Source: Ptychodera flava (Eukaryota; Hemichordata; Enteropneusta; Ptychoderidae). Taken from it: a stretch of DNA of 64,000 bases. A program made the position numbers and the translations under genes. Each line of letters begins with the position of its first letter. Within the stretch, counting starts at the first letter, position 1. The stretch covers positions 21,594,747 to 21,658,746 of the forward strand of contig NC_091941.1 in NCBI RefSeq assembly GCF_041260155.1, written 5' to 3'. Positions 1-13,094 of this stretch are shown here, in pieces. The notes beneath the pieces were generated by a model that made no database searches, was not told the origin of the DNA, and worked only from the letters and a program-made list of their open reading frames with translations.

Positions 1-885
1 TGCTGGGTGTTCTTGCAGCGGGATCCTGCTAGACTTTGAGAGTTTGAACATCTAGCTGAGAGACTGAAATGAATTCTGAAAGTTTGCGAACTCCAGTTTC
101 AGAAGAAGAAAAAAAAAATTACCCTTATTTTATTTACAGAGGGATGTGTACTCAAAGTAATTCTGAACTTCTTTCTGAAGGTTTCATAACACAATAAGCT
201 GAAAGCCATGTACTTTTCCGGAATCATGTACTTTTCCGGAATCAGCTTGCGCGAATTCAGTCTCCTTTTTTCCTGGATTTTTGCCAGTGAAACAGCAACT
301 TCGATGAAGCCCGTCGGGCATTACATCTAATTTGCATCAGGGTCGTATGTTTAAGAGCAGAATGTAGTGCACGCGATGGCTCATTAAAACTTCTGCAAGA
401 CTCCCAGTGCCATCTGTGTGAACTGTAAAATACTCTAATCTGTAATAAACTCGTGGCATACCCGACCACACACCGGTAAACCGAACGTAAAAGTAATGTC
501 ATTATCAGCCGTCCAATCCTAACAAACTCCATTGACGACAAGATTTTCATAAGTCCAATATGGAGTTTTAATCCCTTAGGAACAGAAAGGGTTGGGAATA
601 AATACTAAGCGGCCAAATGTGATTAAAGAGGCCATGAATTGAAGTGAACTGTAATAATATCGCTGGAAATAATAATTCCATATTGTGGATTGGCCATTTA
701 AAAAGTTGAATTTTGTTCAAACACATATGTTGTACTGTGATTTGAAATTAGAATAATGAAAAAACAACAAGGGAAGAATTACTGTTTCTGATAATGAGAC
801 CTGATATGAAAACAACATTTATCATCAGAGTTTATAATTTCTATACAGAAATAAATGAGGGAAAGCTCACCTTGATGATAAAAAA

Positions 886-973
886 GTGTGTATGTGTGTG
901 TGTGTATATCTATCTATCTATCTATCTATCTATACACACACACGTATATCAATATATGTGTGTGTGTATATAA

Positions 974-1054
<81 letters not shown>
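886..1054. repeat. Compound microsatellite (GT)n, (ATCT)n, (TA)n
   Basis: Runs of GTGT, TATC/ATCT and then about 40 TA units. The open frames spanning it are repeat artefacts. Confidence 0.95.
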
Positions 1055-1304
<250 letters not shown>

Positions 1305-4300
1305 AACTTGGGCACAGAGAGTACGGTTACACGTTGTTGAGGGTTGAAAATATGCACTCACCAGAGTGCTCTAATGGCAACACGTACCATGAGCGAAGCA
1401 TAGTGCCAACAGTGATATAATCAAATCAAAATAATACAAGATGTCAATATTGACCTGAAAAACAGATGTGTGAAACAAAGACAGAATAGAAGAAGGAAGG
1501 AAAAAAAAAATTATGGCAAGTGATAATGACCTGACCAGACAGCTCTATAAACTTAAAATCAAACATCCTACACAAAGTAATAAAATAGTGAATATTATGA
1601 TATAAAGGATCTGTGACATTTATTGCAACATTATCAGATAATCTCTGAATTCAACAGAACAAACTATACACGAAATAACACCGATGGTGTCAGCTGTTAC
1701 ACTTGTTAAAGTTGCACTATGAAGTGTATATGTACACTTTCACCTAAAAGTCCTGGGTTATGCACGGCTGAAGGAAATCCAACGTTGTGTCCACATACTA
1801 CACAGACTATCTGTCAATGACGGTATTACACAGGGTAGTTATAAAAATGATCTCATAGTTATTCCTGAATGAGTTGATTGATTTCTGTGGTCAAAACTTT
1901 CAAAAATAAATTTATAGAGAAAGAAATAAGAAATTGAAAAAAAGCAAAATTTGGCTAAAATTGCAACTACACTACAGAGGTGGTATAGATTACACCTTGC
2001 TGTATGTATCCATGTTGCCCTAGCTGCTATGCATTAACTTGCTCCTATCATAGACATGCAAGCATAAGTTTTCATCTTTTCCTATGGTCTATATATGCTT
2101 CATGTCAACAAATGTAAAACCTGGATACCAACTAATTAGCCAAAATAGATATGGTTTTCATCGCACCTCACACGCCATTGACTTCAATGAAATATTTGAT
2201 TTTCTCTGATGAATTTCATGACGGTTTGAAATGTGCCAGATATTTGCAACAAAAGAAAAATCTGGGAAAGAAACCAGACTATTTGCTATTGTACATTACC
2301 TTCATCCAAGTAAACTGGTTATTCTTATCAAAGTCTATATGAATTAAGACATAACCCTGCCCCCCGCCCCTATGATAAGAAAACGGTCAAAAGACTACTT
2401 CATTAACTTGTGTGAATGAATATATTTCTAACAGTTCCACATTGCCCCTTGTTTTCAAATGGAGGTTGGCAGACAGTAACTGCTTTCTAAGAAAGTGTTG
2501 GGAAACCCGGAGGTGAACCCCTTTGTGGATAAACGGTGAACAAATATTTTATTTTGAGCCCACATCATTCTCTCCTCCCAGTTGCTGCTGGTAGTGTGTG
2601 CTCTCTGTCTCACGGTGGACAATATGGCCATCTTGCCATTGTGTTACATCAACTACCTTTGCTTGCACATATGCCACCAACCCTCAGCATGTTAGCGTCT
2701 ATGTCCCACCATCACTGGAGGACTGGGCAAAATTTCATCTCTCATCTTCTTCTGTATTATGTTCAACCTATCCGCTCTACTTTTCCTTTGATTCTGTCTG
2801 CCGACATCTGACCACCGCTTTTGCCTAAAAACGTTGAGCGAGTCTTCCGTTGCTTGAAAAAAAAACATGGACTTGTTTATGCACCTACACACACAAAGAA
2901 GGTATATACAAACACTGCCATCATATTTGCTGCTTTTTTTTTTTATTAACCCCAGAGACCTCCGGCGTGGGTCTCATGGAATCGATTGGGATTCTACCCG
3001 AAAAATCTGCTGGTGGGTTTTGTTTATGTTCAATCAATTTGAAGACAGGAGTAACTGATACCAGTACGTTGTGGTGATGTGCGGATGAAGCATGTTAAAA
3101 AAAAAAGTTTCCAAAGGACAAACTGAAGTATTTTGTTTCCATTCGAAAAAGAAGAATGAACGGTAGGAACAGCATTTCTGATATCCATCAGAAGAATATT
3201 ATAAAACACAATATGGCCTGTTATTTCACTCTGACTTCATTGTTTACGGAATAAATGAGTAGTCACGGCAACCTGCCACTCTGATAAACGCTAATGAAAA
3301 TCAGAGATTATGACGACAAGAATTTTTATCTGCTCAGTTCCACGTTGTTGGATCAAAATTGTCCCTTTTTTCTGTCCTTTCTTTCCGTGCGGTATCAGCA
3401 CAAAGACTTTATTCATTCAATTTCATGTACACAAAAGTCATGAAGAGAAAATATATGTAAACCAAGCATTTGGTACTCTAAACATTGGTACTCTAAACAC
3501 TGAAAGTAGAAATCGTCTTATCTCTGCGCCGTGCGGAAACCTAAGACAGGTCTCTGTGCTTGGTGGAGTGCAATGCTTTCATATGTTATGATAAGGGGCG
3601 CAAAAACCTACACTGGATCATAGGTAATAAAACGGCGGCATTATTCACAGTACTTTTATTGCATCTTGATCTCTTATCTTACAGAAAATATGGAAAGGTA
3701 TATAAAACTATCCCTTGAACATGAAAGACAGAAAAATTGATATATGACCGAGAAAAATAATGCAATATTCTGATTAAAAATACTTCTAGTTTCCATGCGT
3801 CACATTCTCGGTAATTTTCTCTCACTCTTGGGTATATATTTTTTGCCTTGTACCCTTGCTCCTAAAATGTACCCTTGAACTTACCGGTACACTATCACTC
3901 TGAATAATTATAAACAGAAATGGAGCAGAAAAAAATAAGTCACCAGTCAGAACATGATTAATGAATGTACCACTGTACTTGCAGATCTTACAAACCCCCA
4001 GACGTGCAAAAAGATGTTTTCCGCATATCTTACTTTTTCTCATTAATTTGGACAAAAAAGAAAGGAGATATGCCAATGTTTATGATACACTATAGTGTTC
4101 AACTCATGTCGTGTCTCAACATGACGACACCAACACAGTTTGAGGATGAGTATCAAGGTACATAATACAGAAGTGCTGAAGTCACTGGGGCCAGAGTCGG
4201 CCCTCATGCCCCAGTGAACCCCACGGCCCAGTGAACCTTAGTATTAAAGCATTGTTACGGGGGACAGTTATTGGCTTTAATTTATGATGCCAACAATGAA

Positions 4301-4713
4301 GTATACATTCACGTCTGAAATACATACCCCTGTACTTCCACGTCCAGCAGTGTCATCCGGGTTCATCTGGAGACTCTGCTGCAAACCCTGAGTCTAATAT
4401 ATGCCTGCCAGAGTATTGCCATACTGATCCTTCAGAGTGTATATGTCATACAAAACCCCCTTTTGCGGTCATCACGACAAATGTATGGAGCCTTTCATAC
4501 GGAACCTGGGAAGCCTAATGCAAACTTCTTGAAGCCAAACGATGCAAAAACGAAGAATAAATTATGCATTTGCCTTCCAAGGAAGCTAATTCCCTGCCAG
4601 GCCTAAACTCCAATATATAGGGACACTTCAGGTGAATTTAGAATAATTATCATCTTGGCAATCAATGTTGATGGTCATTTTCTTTTATTTCACACTTTCA
4701 TTTCCACACAAAA
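1305..4713. other. Intergenic, nothing recognised
   Basis: Open frames up to 93 codons without domain, codon bias or splice context. Confidence 0.5.
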
Positions 4714-4934
4714 TTAACCCTTTGAGTGCCATAATTTTTTGCCCACCCAAATTTTAGTACATTTTACAAGTTTTTGCAAATTTTTCTGTAATTTTTGGGA
4801 TAATTTTGAACCAAACGGACATCATATTTATTTCCTACAGTTTTTTATCAAAATTTTGGCAAAAATCTGAAAAAAATTACTTGAGTATATTTTATAAAAG
4901 TGACAGAAATTGACTTTGGGGCTCAAAGTGTTAA
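4714..4934. mobile_element. TTAA-flanked MITE, family A copy 1
   Basis: 221 bp bounded by TTAA, with inverted ends CCCTTTGAGTGCC and GGGCTCAAAGTG. Near-identical internal sequence recurs at 12874 and 23880. TTAA flanks and CCC ends are the hallmark of piggyBac-like insertion. Confidence 0.85.
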
Positions 4935-5399
4935 ATGAGAAATTACAAGGATTTTCCTTGACTTTTAGCATTTGGGGAGCTATATATACGACGTCTTCCT
5001 TGATGAAAATGTACCTCCTGTGTCAGTGCATACACTTTGATATTACAGTCGCAGAATAAAACTAGCATGGACAAACTTAACAAGTAATTATACTGAGCAA
5101 ATACTTGGGACCACCTGCGCAGAATTAAGAGTAATCATAATCCGTCTCAACATTTCTTAAATATCGACACACACACACTTAACTTACGAGGAAACCGGAC
5201 ACGCGACGCGTAATCAAATTAATGAGATCAATGCAGGACGAATTCATACGTTGTGAAAGACTTTCTCAACTGTGAAACCTGTCCCCCTGGGGAAAGCCAT
5301 CCGAGTATAACGTCACTTAATCAATAACTGAACGTCAGCTCAAACAATGGCTTCGGAGTCACAACTTTTCAGCATGCCTGCCACAATGTCGAGTAATTG

Positions 5400-5545
5400 G
5401 ATTATAATTGAAATGACCCAAAGTACATATTTTTTAATCAAATTACACAAATGGATAACATCTCTTAAACATTTTTTTTCCCCTTCTTCTTAATACCTCC
5501 ACTGTAGATTCCTCAAGGATGGTGGCATTTAGAAAGAGCTGCACT
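5400..5545. repeat. Diverged direct repeat, partner at 6822-6960
   Basis: ATTGAAATGACC, then TTTTTAATCAAATTAC, then ACATTNTTTTTCCCCTT and a promoter-less T/C-rich stretch recur in the same order and orientation about 1.42 kb away. Confidence 0.55.
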
Positions 5546-5781
5546 GAAAAGCCAGCGTCTAATTAGTTAATGGTAAAATCTTGCTCGATGGATTTATTTG
5601 ATAATTACTCAAAAGGCTCGTAATTGGTAAGGTGTTCATAGGGGCATGGTTCCCAACTTCTGACCGTCAAGTTCTTGTGAGCTTGGTAAAGAAACGTCTT
5701 GCTGTGTTTTCAGAAATGGCATATCGTATTTGAAAATCAAGTACAACATCAAGATTACAGTGTTAAGAGAGTTTTAATTCC

Positions 5782-6140
5782 TTAAGGTAGTATGGGCCTT
5801 GAAAGTGAAAGACTTAAAATTTTTGCTCAAACTTTCCTCAATGAAACTGTCAACCATTCTCTTACCAAATCAAGAATAAAAATAAGGAGTCACCGTGCAA
5901 AGTTTGGTACTGGAGAAACAAATTACATGATATTTACCGATATTTGAAATTCAAAATGGCCGCCATCCCTGAATTTACTTCTATGGGGAAAAAAAATTTA
6001 TGGATTTTTGAAAAACTAAGACAGTAAACATTTTTCTTATTCCAACTGCTTTTAAATGAGCCCCCACATGAGGTAGATCAGATATAAAATGTAAAAAATT
6101 TAGAGACTGAATATCTGTCCCTGGGGCATATTCTACCTTC
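5782..6140. repeat. Dispersed repeat family B, copy 1 (MITE-like, about 360 bp)
   Basis: Starts TTAAGGTAGTATGGGCC and ends GGGGCATATTCTACCTT, giving short inverted ends. Internal landmarks are TTTGCTCAAACTTTCCT, ATTCAAAATGGCCGCCAT and CTGTCCCTGGGG. Copies also at 6264, 15171 and 39340. Confidence 0.8.
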
Positions 6141-6263
6141 TAGACAAGTGAGAGCAGCATATATGAAGAACCATGGGTCCATCTCCCTTGTAATATGAAA
6201 CAGTACTTGCCTGAGAGGGTGCCTTTCATGATGGAAAAAATAAAGTCACCCTTTACAATAGCA

Positions 6264-6635
6264 TTAAGGTAGTATGTGCCTATACAGTGAAAAACACACT
6301 TTTGTTCAAACTTTCCTCAAAGAATCTTTCAACCATACTCGTTAAAAATAAGAATAAAAATCGCTGGTCCGCTGTGCAAATTTTTGTACTAGAGAAACGA
6401 ATTACCTACGATTTACCGATATTTGATATTCAAAATGGCCACCATCTCTGTGTTAAGTCTATGGAGAAAAATAAAGTTTTCGGGGATTTTCGAAAAACTA
6501 AGGACAGTGAAATTTTTTCTCGCACCAGCAGCTTTAAAATGAGCCCCCCCCCCCCCCCCCACAAGTGGTAGATCAAAAAAGAATTGTAACAGTTTGAGAG
6601 TTCCAACATATGTCCCTGAGGCACATTCTAACTTC
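6264..6635. repeat. Dispersed repeat family B, copy 2
   Basis: Same landmarks as copy 1, with a poly-C run at 6543-6562 replacing CCCCCAC. Together with about 125 bp of shared downstream sequence (CTTGCCTGAGAGGGTGCC in both), 5782-6263 and 6264-6762 form a tandem duplication of about 490 bp. Confidence 0.8.
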
Positions 6636-6821
6636 TATACAAATGAGAGCAGCACATATGAGTTACACTGGCTCCATCTCCCTTGTGACATGAAACAGTG
6701 CTTGCCTGAGAGGGTGCCTTTCATGCTGAAAAATATACGAAGTCACCCTCTAGGATAGCATTCAATCATACTGTAGTTTTTAGCACGGGTCCAGTGTTAC
6801 ACAGTCCTGCTGTGACAGCTA

Positions 6822-6960
6822 ATGATTGAAATGACCAAAGGTACACATTTTTAATCAAATTACCCGAATGGAACACATTTCTGGAACATTATTTTTCTTC
6901 CCCTTAATAATGTCACGGTGTATTTCTCAATGCTTAGGTGCCAGGCTGCAAGCATAGGTG
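6822..6960. repeat. Diverged direct repeat, partner at 5400-5545
   Basis: Second copy of the segment described at 5400, with small indels. The pair flanks the tandem duplication of family B. Confidence 0.55.
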
Positions 6961-9090
6961 GTTGGATTATGATGTTCAGGTTATAGGAACGATATCCCAC
7001 TGAGAACAGAGATAAACCCAAGAGCTGGTGACCTTTCTATGTAGCTATTTCACCACAGCTTGTTCTTTCTCTCTCTCTAGCTGAACGCCAATGACTTTAA
7101 GGAGATATGAACTCTGACCCTCTGATACTATTGAATAATTTATTGCATCACAATGATGACTATTTTACATATTATGACCACTGATAAACCGGTACAGCTT
7201 GGCTACCTGGCAAAAAAAAAAAACAGAACCCTCACTGTGAGTAATTATATGCATCTTGGCAAGTTGCCAATATTTGTATGGTTGGCCCGGTTAATATTGT
7301 CAATTTCACAATGATCTGGCTGATGCAAAAAAAGAACCAGAACATTGATATCTTTGACTTCTTTTCAAATCTCGTTATTTTCAGGAACAAAATGAAAAAA
7401 ATGGTGAATTGGAACTGTTGAGCAAACACTTGTCTCGTGATGCATCTGTTGTGAGACGACACACTCTGATCTTTACGAATCTAACTGACGCAGCAGTCAA
7501 CTTTCATCTCTTCAAAAAATATTTTGACCTCTGACCTTTGCAATCATACTGTATAAAAATGCCCTAAAATGTCAGGGGTTTTTGCACAAAAAAAACTCCT
7601 CTGCATTTTGGAAAGAAACAAAAATTCTAAGAGATAATTCCCTCTTTCCCACTGTGAGATAAAAACCTAGAGGACCTTTGCAGCAGAGGACTAGGCCATG
7701 TACAGTACACATATCACGCTACCACTTTGACGTGATTAGGTCACTTTTACTATCGTATTTGCTCGTACACACATTGTGGTTTCTATGTATCAGAAATTTC
7801 CTCTATGATTAAGTTTTCCCATTTTCAGCTTGCCCCAAAGGCCTTTCCCAGCTGAATGCCTCAACACTCACACGGCACAAAACGCTGCAAATTGCTGTGT
7901 CAATTTCCACATCCATATTAATTTGCCATCTAACACTGCCAGCAGGCAATAATAGCACGGCATATCACAGTCTTGGCACCTTCAACACTGACATTAATAT
8001 GCTTGGGTGTGTGAAGAGCCAGCTTGACACACAGGAGCGTGCTCCAATCAGTAGTCTGCGGTTCACAGGGATACGGCTGTAGGTACCCAGTCAGAAAAAC
8101 ACTCCACTGTGCTTTCCCATAATCCTATTGTGTACCATGTTAGAGAAGTGTGTATAAATTTGAATTAATATGCACATTGGTCAACTTCATTTTCAAGGAT
8201 TGTGGGTATAAATCATGTAGATTTATATACCAGGGGGTGAGGTGTGTATGAGACCCTACATTCACTAGGCCAAGATGACACATCTTAGATGTGAAAAACC
8301 ACATCACTTTTAGTGACTCACTAGGGCGTATATAACACGGCCAATGACACATAATGACAGTACTTACAGCCTCAGGAAATTGACAAGTATTTATACGACT
8401 TCCATCACAATGGGACAATTAAATATGACAATTAACAAGTGCTCATTTCAAACTTGTCCACATAATTAGACATAATCACTGAGGGCACTGCATTAGAAAC
8501 AGTCTCCGGGAGGAAATGACATTCATTTTAACTCAGTTTCCTTCTCAAGAACTTGCACGAGAGAAACCGAGCAAATCATGAGATTTGTACATATACATGG
8601 AGGCTTAGAGAGAGAAGGGTACACATTAAAGGCCTTGGCAAGAAATAAAACTCTGACATTAGAAACACCTATCCATCTTCATTCAAATTGTCAATAATTA
8701 TGATTTCCAGTTCCCTTTGGGCGTTTTTATATTAACTTACGCAAGAAGCCTGTTATATACAGATAATAAAATTTTGGACAGACATTGAGTTTACACAAGG
8801 AGACTATAAAATATGAGTTTGGAAGGCCAAGAAAAAGAATTTTAAGAAACTTTAAAAACTATGGGAAAGAATGTAAAAAGCTGAAAATGTGTATCTCCAC
8901 TGAGCTGTAGCAACTATATTGTAAAACCCCCCAAATATACAACTTTAGGAAATTTTCAAGGCATTGAAAGCCACGTGAGAATATATGAAACAAACAGTTT
9001 TATTACACAGTTGTGCTTATAATTTATCAAGCTATAAATTACTTGTTAGTTTCAGAAAGGGCAGAAATTTTATTAGGATATTTACATAAA
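6961..9090. other. Intergenic, nothing recognised
   Basis: AT-rich, CpG-poor; no repeat or exon that I can support. Confidence 0.5.
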
Positions 9091-9600
9091 TAATACATAA
9101 TTGTGATGGCCTCCCTCCCCACTACTCCTCCCCCGCGCCTTCCTGTCAGTCTTTGGGTCTTGATATGAAGTGTATCTGTGACACAGAGAAAAACTTCGAA
9201 AATTTGCACTTTTGCGATACGCGCTATAGTGCCTACCGTGCTCTATTCTGGGCGGAAAGTACCCTCGTATCGTTCAGCTTTAGATATCAAAAAGCGCGGG
9301 ATACGTGCGGTGGTGCGAACTTTGCACACATAGACAAGGAACCGACCGAAAGGTGCAGACTGCTCTATACTCCTACTGTCAGTACTGAGGCAGGTTCATG
9401 TACTGAGTTTATCTTTGATCTATAGAACGTAAATAAATTCCTGATTCAAATGTCTCGAAAACTGTTACCGTCGTCATGAAAATCTAGTTTTCCGATTGAA
9501 TAAGTTGCTCTTGCGGCCATTCAATTGATACGATGGTCGATGCTCGCTCGCTCGCTCGCTCGAGCACGGTATTTATACGGCGGGAGTGCCCATGCTTCCA
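9091..9600. other. CpG-dense stretch with (GCTC)n, no gene identified
   Basis: CpG is frequent here (GCGATACGCGC, GCGCGGGATACGTGCGG, ACGGCGGG) against an AT-rich, CpG-poor surround. About five GCTC units lie at 9541-9562 and a TATTTATA follows. A 90-codon open frame at 9153-9425 has no recognisable domain. Could be a promoter or first exon of an unseen transcript, or an old element. Confidence 0.4.
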
Positions 9601-9751
9601 CATATGCTTTCATATTCATATCAACACAAATGCAAATCATACAAACCTCAGTCGCCACTATTTCCAGTCAAGCTGATGACAAATATTGAACTTCTCTTCA
9701 CTTACTCAATGGGCAGTTATCGAAACAGAGCCATTCAAAAACAGTGAACCA

Positions 9752-10010
9752 ATTCTTGACCGCGGAGTGACGTCACTTTCACCTCACGCACGCGAGTGAG
9801 GTGAAATGGGATTTGACTATACAAGACAGTGAACATGCAGAAATTATGTGACAAAGTACAGAACTTAGTGTTTATCATTGACATAATGTTGAAAATTTGA
9901 ATGCTGTAGTAAATGTTGAAAAATCCACACTTCGATATTTGTTCTCACGGCAGTGTGACGCAAAAATGACGTAAAAATCCGCAAGTTCCCGGATGTCCGC
10001 GGTCAAGAAT
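9752..10010. mobile_element. MITE family C with ATTCTTGACCGCGG ends
   Basis: 259 bp with exact inverted ends ATTCTTGACCGCGGA and a second block of TGACGTCA-type repeats inside each end. A strong internal hairpin (TTTCACCTCAC, loop, GTGAGGTGAAA) lies at about 9776-9810. No coding capacity. Confidence 0.75.
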
Positions 10011-12873
10011 ATTCAGATTATTACACATTTGACATCTCTGGCCGAGGTTAAGTTTTTAACAGCGCCCTCTAGAGTTGAGATGTTATGTTCCTGCGGACAT
10101 GTCTGAAATGTATATTACGCAGACTTGAGAGTGAAAGCATTAAATAACCCTTGAGGTCTATAGAACAACATATCTTGTATTTTTTGTTAAAGTTGCATCT
10201 GCACCAACAAGGATATTGAATAATATCAGCATCTAATGCAATACAGATATGTGGAGAAAGAAATTAAGTTTTGTAAGGACAAAATGTTACAACTCCAGGC
10301 TATATAGGTCTCGGGGAGCCTGTTCAGTGAAAACATTTCCAGCAAAATAAGATGATATTGATCTTATTATCCAGAGACAATAGTCCCTACACCTTTTTGT
10401 TTTTGGAATTTGTGGCACAAATTATGTTAAGAAAACACAGCTGATATCTTAGGTAATTTAGTCGAAGAAACTTAATTGGGAAATTGCCACATACCAGAAA
10501 ACAATTACTTGTGGGGTAAATAATAGGAAATATAGTTTGCTTCTTAAGAAATGAAAATATCTCATAATTTTGGTGCTTAAGTTAGAACAAATAATACCAC
10601 TTTTGTGGTTGGATAATAATAAGAGTCCTCAAAATTTAAATTTATTTATCTTCGGATATCAGGTCAGTAATGTTGTTATTTTATCAATGTAATCAAACGA
10701 TATGCTGAGGCAAGCTGACAAAGTCAGATTTTTAATTTCTTTTTTAACTTCCATAATGTAACAAGATCCCCACTGTGACCTGAAAGGCAAGCATCAGGGA
10801 GTGAACTCTGTAAACGACCCTTCTACCCTTACCTTTGGCAAATCAGACTTTAAATAGCAATATACGGGAGATGCGAGAAGTTGTAAAGCCAGAAATAAAA
10901 TTGAAGGCATGAACTGCATGTAGCCCCTTCACTGATATCTGTATATCAGTGACAAGACACAGCTTGATTCAAGATTGTGTTCTCTGATATAACGGCATTA
11001 TCACAGTTTCATATATACTGTGTTTGTCTGTGATTATTAGTTTAATAAGTGATTGTGTCATCTTGTTCAGAACAATGGTTTACAAGTGGGTGCATGGCTT
11101 TCAAACTTTCAGAATTCTACAGTCGGCAAGTCACTGACCCTCATCTAAAATTGGCAAATTCACAATAACATGTAGGTAGTAATCGGCTTAAATCTGCAAT
11201 ATAGGTGTAGCTTTTGTCACTATATTTCTTGAATCAATAGAATTTTTCTCCCTCTTTAAGATTTTTGTTTTGCTAAAATGGCAATGTTTTCAGTGTATAA
11301 AAACATAAATAAAAACCACAGGCTTCAAAATTATATAACGGGTCACAAATTTCCATTTTCCGTCATCTGAGGGCAGCAAACAGAGCCACAACCATTCCTG
11401 CCTGGAACTATAAATCTTATATGCAAAGAATTGAAAAAAGCATATTTTCCTGAAAGTGTTCACTAACATTTTTCCATCAGGATAAGCAGATAAACTAGAG
11501 GTCGAACATACTACATAATGGATCAGTACGCCTCAAGTTGAGGAATGCACTGGCTTTGTGTTACTGTCTGTAACTGTTTGTAATATATTTTCATTGTTTT
11601 CTTTCCAATAAAACCAGATCATTCATTTATCCATCCTAATGATTTGTGTTCAAGTGCAAAATATTAGCCTTGCCACTAATATGCCTTGTGTAAATTGTAC
11701 TGTTGACAAATGAACTCCAGTCTGGGTTAGATTCAGTTGACAACAAACATTCGACACAACATACGCTGCACTGACAAGTTGGAACAGCTTTAAAAAGGCT
11801 CAGATGCAAAACAAGGAACTGCATTTTACAAAATCGACAGAAACACTGGAAAATAAATGCAAAAAAGTTACAGCTAATGGAGCCTTACTTCAGGAATCTT
11901 CTAAAATAATATTGACATTCTAGAAAACACTAAAGGAAAAAAGAAAGTGTCATTTTGTTGTATGAGATAGCCAGATTTTAGGTCTCCAATAATCCCATTC
12001 TGGTTAGTAACATCATGATATCTACTTTTATTCTCCGTTAATTGGAAGTCCTTACTTCAATCTTGAGTCTTAAAATGGCAAAAAAAACAGCCGTTATAAA
12101 GACACTTAGGTATTGTCTATGATTACACAAAAAATGCCTGAATGCCCTGTTCATACCCGACAACCTGAATAACACATTCATAAGAGCAATTACTGATACG
12201 CAGGGGTTTTCCCCCTTATTTGTGAAGTCATTCAGATTTTCAAAGATATAATCACCACATTATCAACCAAGGAATTTTTCGTCCCGGTTTTTTCAAATTC
12301 ACATTTCTTTCCTGCCTTTGAGAATCATAGAGACCGAAAAATCCAACAATTAGGGACACCATTCAAGCTGCAAATGTGTAGATCTCATGTCAAACAAATT
12401 CTTTTTTTGACAGAATTGGTAATTTACGGCGTCGATACATTTAGTAAGTGTAGACTTTCCTGAGGATTTATCACACCTACTTCTGAAACTTTCAAAAGGC
12501 AGGTGATAAAGTCTAAAGCCCCTGAAAGCCCAGTCATATGTCACTTAGATGCCTCATTGGGAGTTAATATTAACAGGGTATCCACAGCCCTGCTTTGTGT
12601 ACTTGAAAAATCAAGCATTGAGTGGGTAGGGTTTTATAGTCGCTGCTTAAAAGGCAGTCATAAGTGAATAATATTGTCGCACACGTTTTGAATTTCTTTA
12701 TGACATTAAAAGTCATAAAATTCACCTGGACTAAAATCTGATATATAGTGCCACTCTGACATTTTGTGCAAAATTCCAGATATTCATCTTGATGTGAGAA
12801 CATTTTCTAGCAACAAGAACTACTCAAGATTAAGACCCATTGCCTTGAAAAGAGAAATGTGATATTTGTGATA
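10011..12873. other. Intergenic, nothing recognised
   Basis: AT-rich, no credible coding frame. Confidence 0.5.
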
Positions 12874-13094
12874 TTAACTCTTTGAGCGCCAAAGTCAATT
12901 TTTGTGGCCCTTATAAAATACCTCAGTCAATTTTTGTCAGATTTTTGCCAAAATTTGATAAAAAACTGTGGCCAATGAAATTTCGAGTCCACTTTGTCAA
13001 AAATTATCAAACAAATTACAGAAAAGTTCATAAAAATTGGTAAAATGTTGCACTAAAACTTTTGGTGGGAAAAATACAGCACTCAAAGGATTAA
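12874..13094. mobile_element. TTAA-flanked MITE, family A copy 2 (reverse orientation)
   Basis: 221 bp, TTAA on both sides, ends CTCTTTGAGCGCC and CACTCAAAGGA; reads as the reverse complement of the copy at 4714. No coding capacity. Confidence 0.85.

Noticed and set aside
2536..2811. 91-codon plus frame
   Set aside because: Low-complexity His/Leu/Ser composition and overlapping frames of equal length; no domain.
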